Positions 5,809-6,158 of a DNA stretch of 6,158 nt are shown here, piece after piece; the stretch's first letter is position 1, and each line of letters starts with the position of its first letter. Under the pieces are notes generated by a model. That model had not been told where the DNA came from. It saw only the letters and a list, made by a program, of their open reading frames with translations, and searched no databases. The translations under genes were made by a program, and so were the position numbers. The DNA is taken from positions 1 through 6,158 of the forward strand of contig CBFIDI010000068.1 of NCBI GenBank assembly GCA_965661355.1. The letters run 5' to 3'. This DNA comes from CAMCFD01 sp965661355 (GTDB taxonomy: Bacteria; Pseudomonadota; Alphaproteobacteria; Rickettsiales; UBA1997).

Positions 5809-6023
5809 ATATTTTACTATTGTAATTATTATTTAAAAGCATTTTTTAAGTCAAAATATTCATCTACTTATTTTTTGCGCATACCAAATTCTATCTATAA
5901 ATATTACTTCATCTTTCAATTCATATAGAATATTCAAGTATTTCAACAAAAAACCATCATAATAATATAGAAGTATATCTTGATTTTTCTAATAATTTTT
6001 TGGTTACAATATTTTATTCTTAT

Positions 6024-6098
6024 TTATCTTTTAGATATAAAAAATAGCATAACGCTATTTAAACTTTACAAATGATTAGATTATTTACTAAAAGATAA
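6024..6098. repeat. Nested inverted repeats, possible three-way junction
   Basis: TTATCTTTTAG (6024-6034) and CTAAAAGATAA (6088-6098) are perfect 11-bp inverted repeats, 53 nt apart. Between them lie a 7-bp hairpin AAATAGC/GCTATTT (6042-6060, five-base loop) and a second possible 7-bp hairpin AAATGAT/ATTATTT (6070-6086, with one G-T pair and a three-base loop). Together they could fold as a three-way junction, best on the plus strand. No known RNA family is recognised. Confidence 0.4.
6036..6060 (-). terminator. Candidate minus-strand terminator
   Basis: Read leftwards, AAATAGC-GTTAT-GCTATTT forms a 7-bp stem with a five-base loop, and the 3' arm continues into a run of six T. This fits a modest rho-independent terminator. 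It would serve a leftward gene entering from beyond 6158, whose possible last codon is 42 nt upstream. On the plus strand no T-run follows, so it is unlikely to serve ftsA. Confidence 0.3.
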
Positions 6099-6158
6099 TT
6101 TTCAAAACTCCTTAAGATTGTTGATATTACTCATTTTTTTTACAATAAATCTCTTGGT

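Larger units (their letters stand above)
5809..6158. other. Non-coding region after ftsA, 350 bp
   Basis: No convincing gene is seen here on either strand. The region is very AT-rich. It includes a weak T-rich hairpin soon after ftsA (5833-5849), a minus-strand open stretch of 42 codons without a good start (5988-5860), and nested inverted repeats at 6024-6098. At the extreme right a minus-strand frame is open from the edge for 18 codons and ends with TGA at 6104-6102. It could be the tail of a leftward gene beyond the window or chance. Confidence 0.5.

Overview
The window comes from a very AT-rich genome and looks like a chromosomal stretch of an alphaproteobacterium of the order Rickettsiales or a close relative. 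The reasons are the low GC, the short DUF2610-type protein (a family I associate with Rickettsiales), and a ddl-ftsQ-ftsA division/cell-wall cluster embedded in a tightly overlapping operon. I cannot name the genus.

Left part (1-664, minus strand): three tightly packed genes read leftwards. They are a 103-residue helical protein of unknown function (664-353), a 58-residue protein with a signal or lipoprotein-like N-terminus (372-196), and the start of a long-chain polyprenyl diphosphate synthase (IspB-like, from 187 off the left edge). The synthase reading frame is broken within the window. A tandem AATT duplication at 61-68 shifts the frame, and the diagnostic GGKRIRP motif continues in the other frame. 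This is the most noteworthy observation here.

Middle (665-1069): a divergent intergenic region of about 400 bp with candidate promoters for both directions, a bulged hairpin and a 7-bp inverted repeat, but no recognisable RNA gene.

Right part (1070-5808, plus strand): trmD, a gamma-class carbonic anhydrase-like hexapeptide-repeat protein, a DUF2610 protein, ddl, ftsQ and ftsA. The first five overlap or nearly touch (gaps from -13 to +16 nt) and look like one transcription unit. ftsA follows after 140 bp. Together ddl (D-Ala-D-Ala for peptidoglycan), ftsQ and ftsA (divisome) imply that the cell keeps a peptidoglycan-based septation machinery. TrmD (tRNA m1G37) and the carbonic anhydrase-like protein are housekeeping genes co-transcribed with them.

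Right end (5809-6158): 350 bp with no convincing gene. It holds a nested set of inverted repeats that could fold as a three-way junction or act as a terminator for a minus-strand gene beyond the edge, and a 42-codon minus-strand open stretch that may be a gene remnant.

I found no mobile element, CRISPR array, tRNA or rRNA, and no clear sign of an undescribed multi-gene system. The unusual points are the frameshifted synthase, the uncharacterised small proteins, and the AT-rich structured intergenic sequences.
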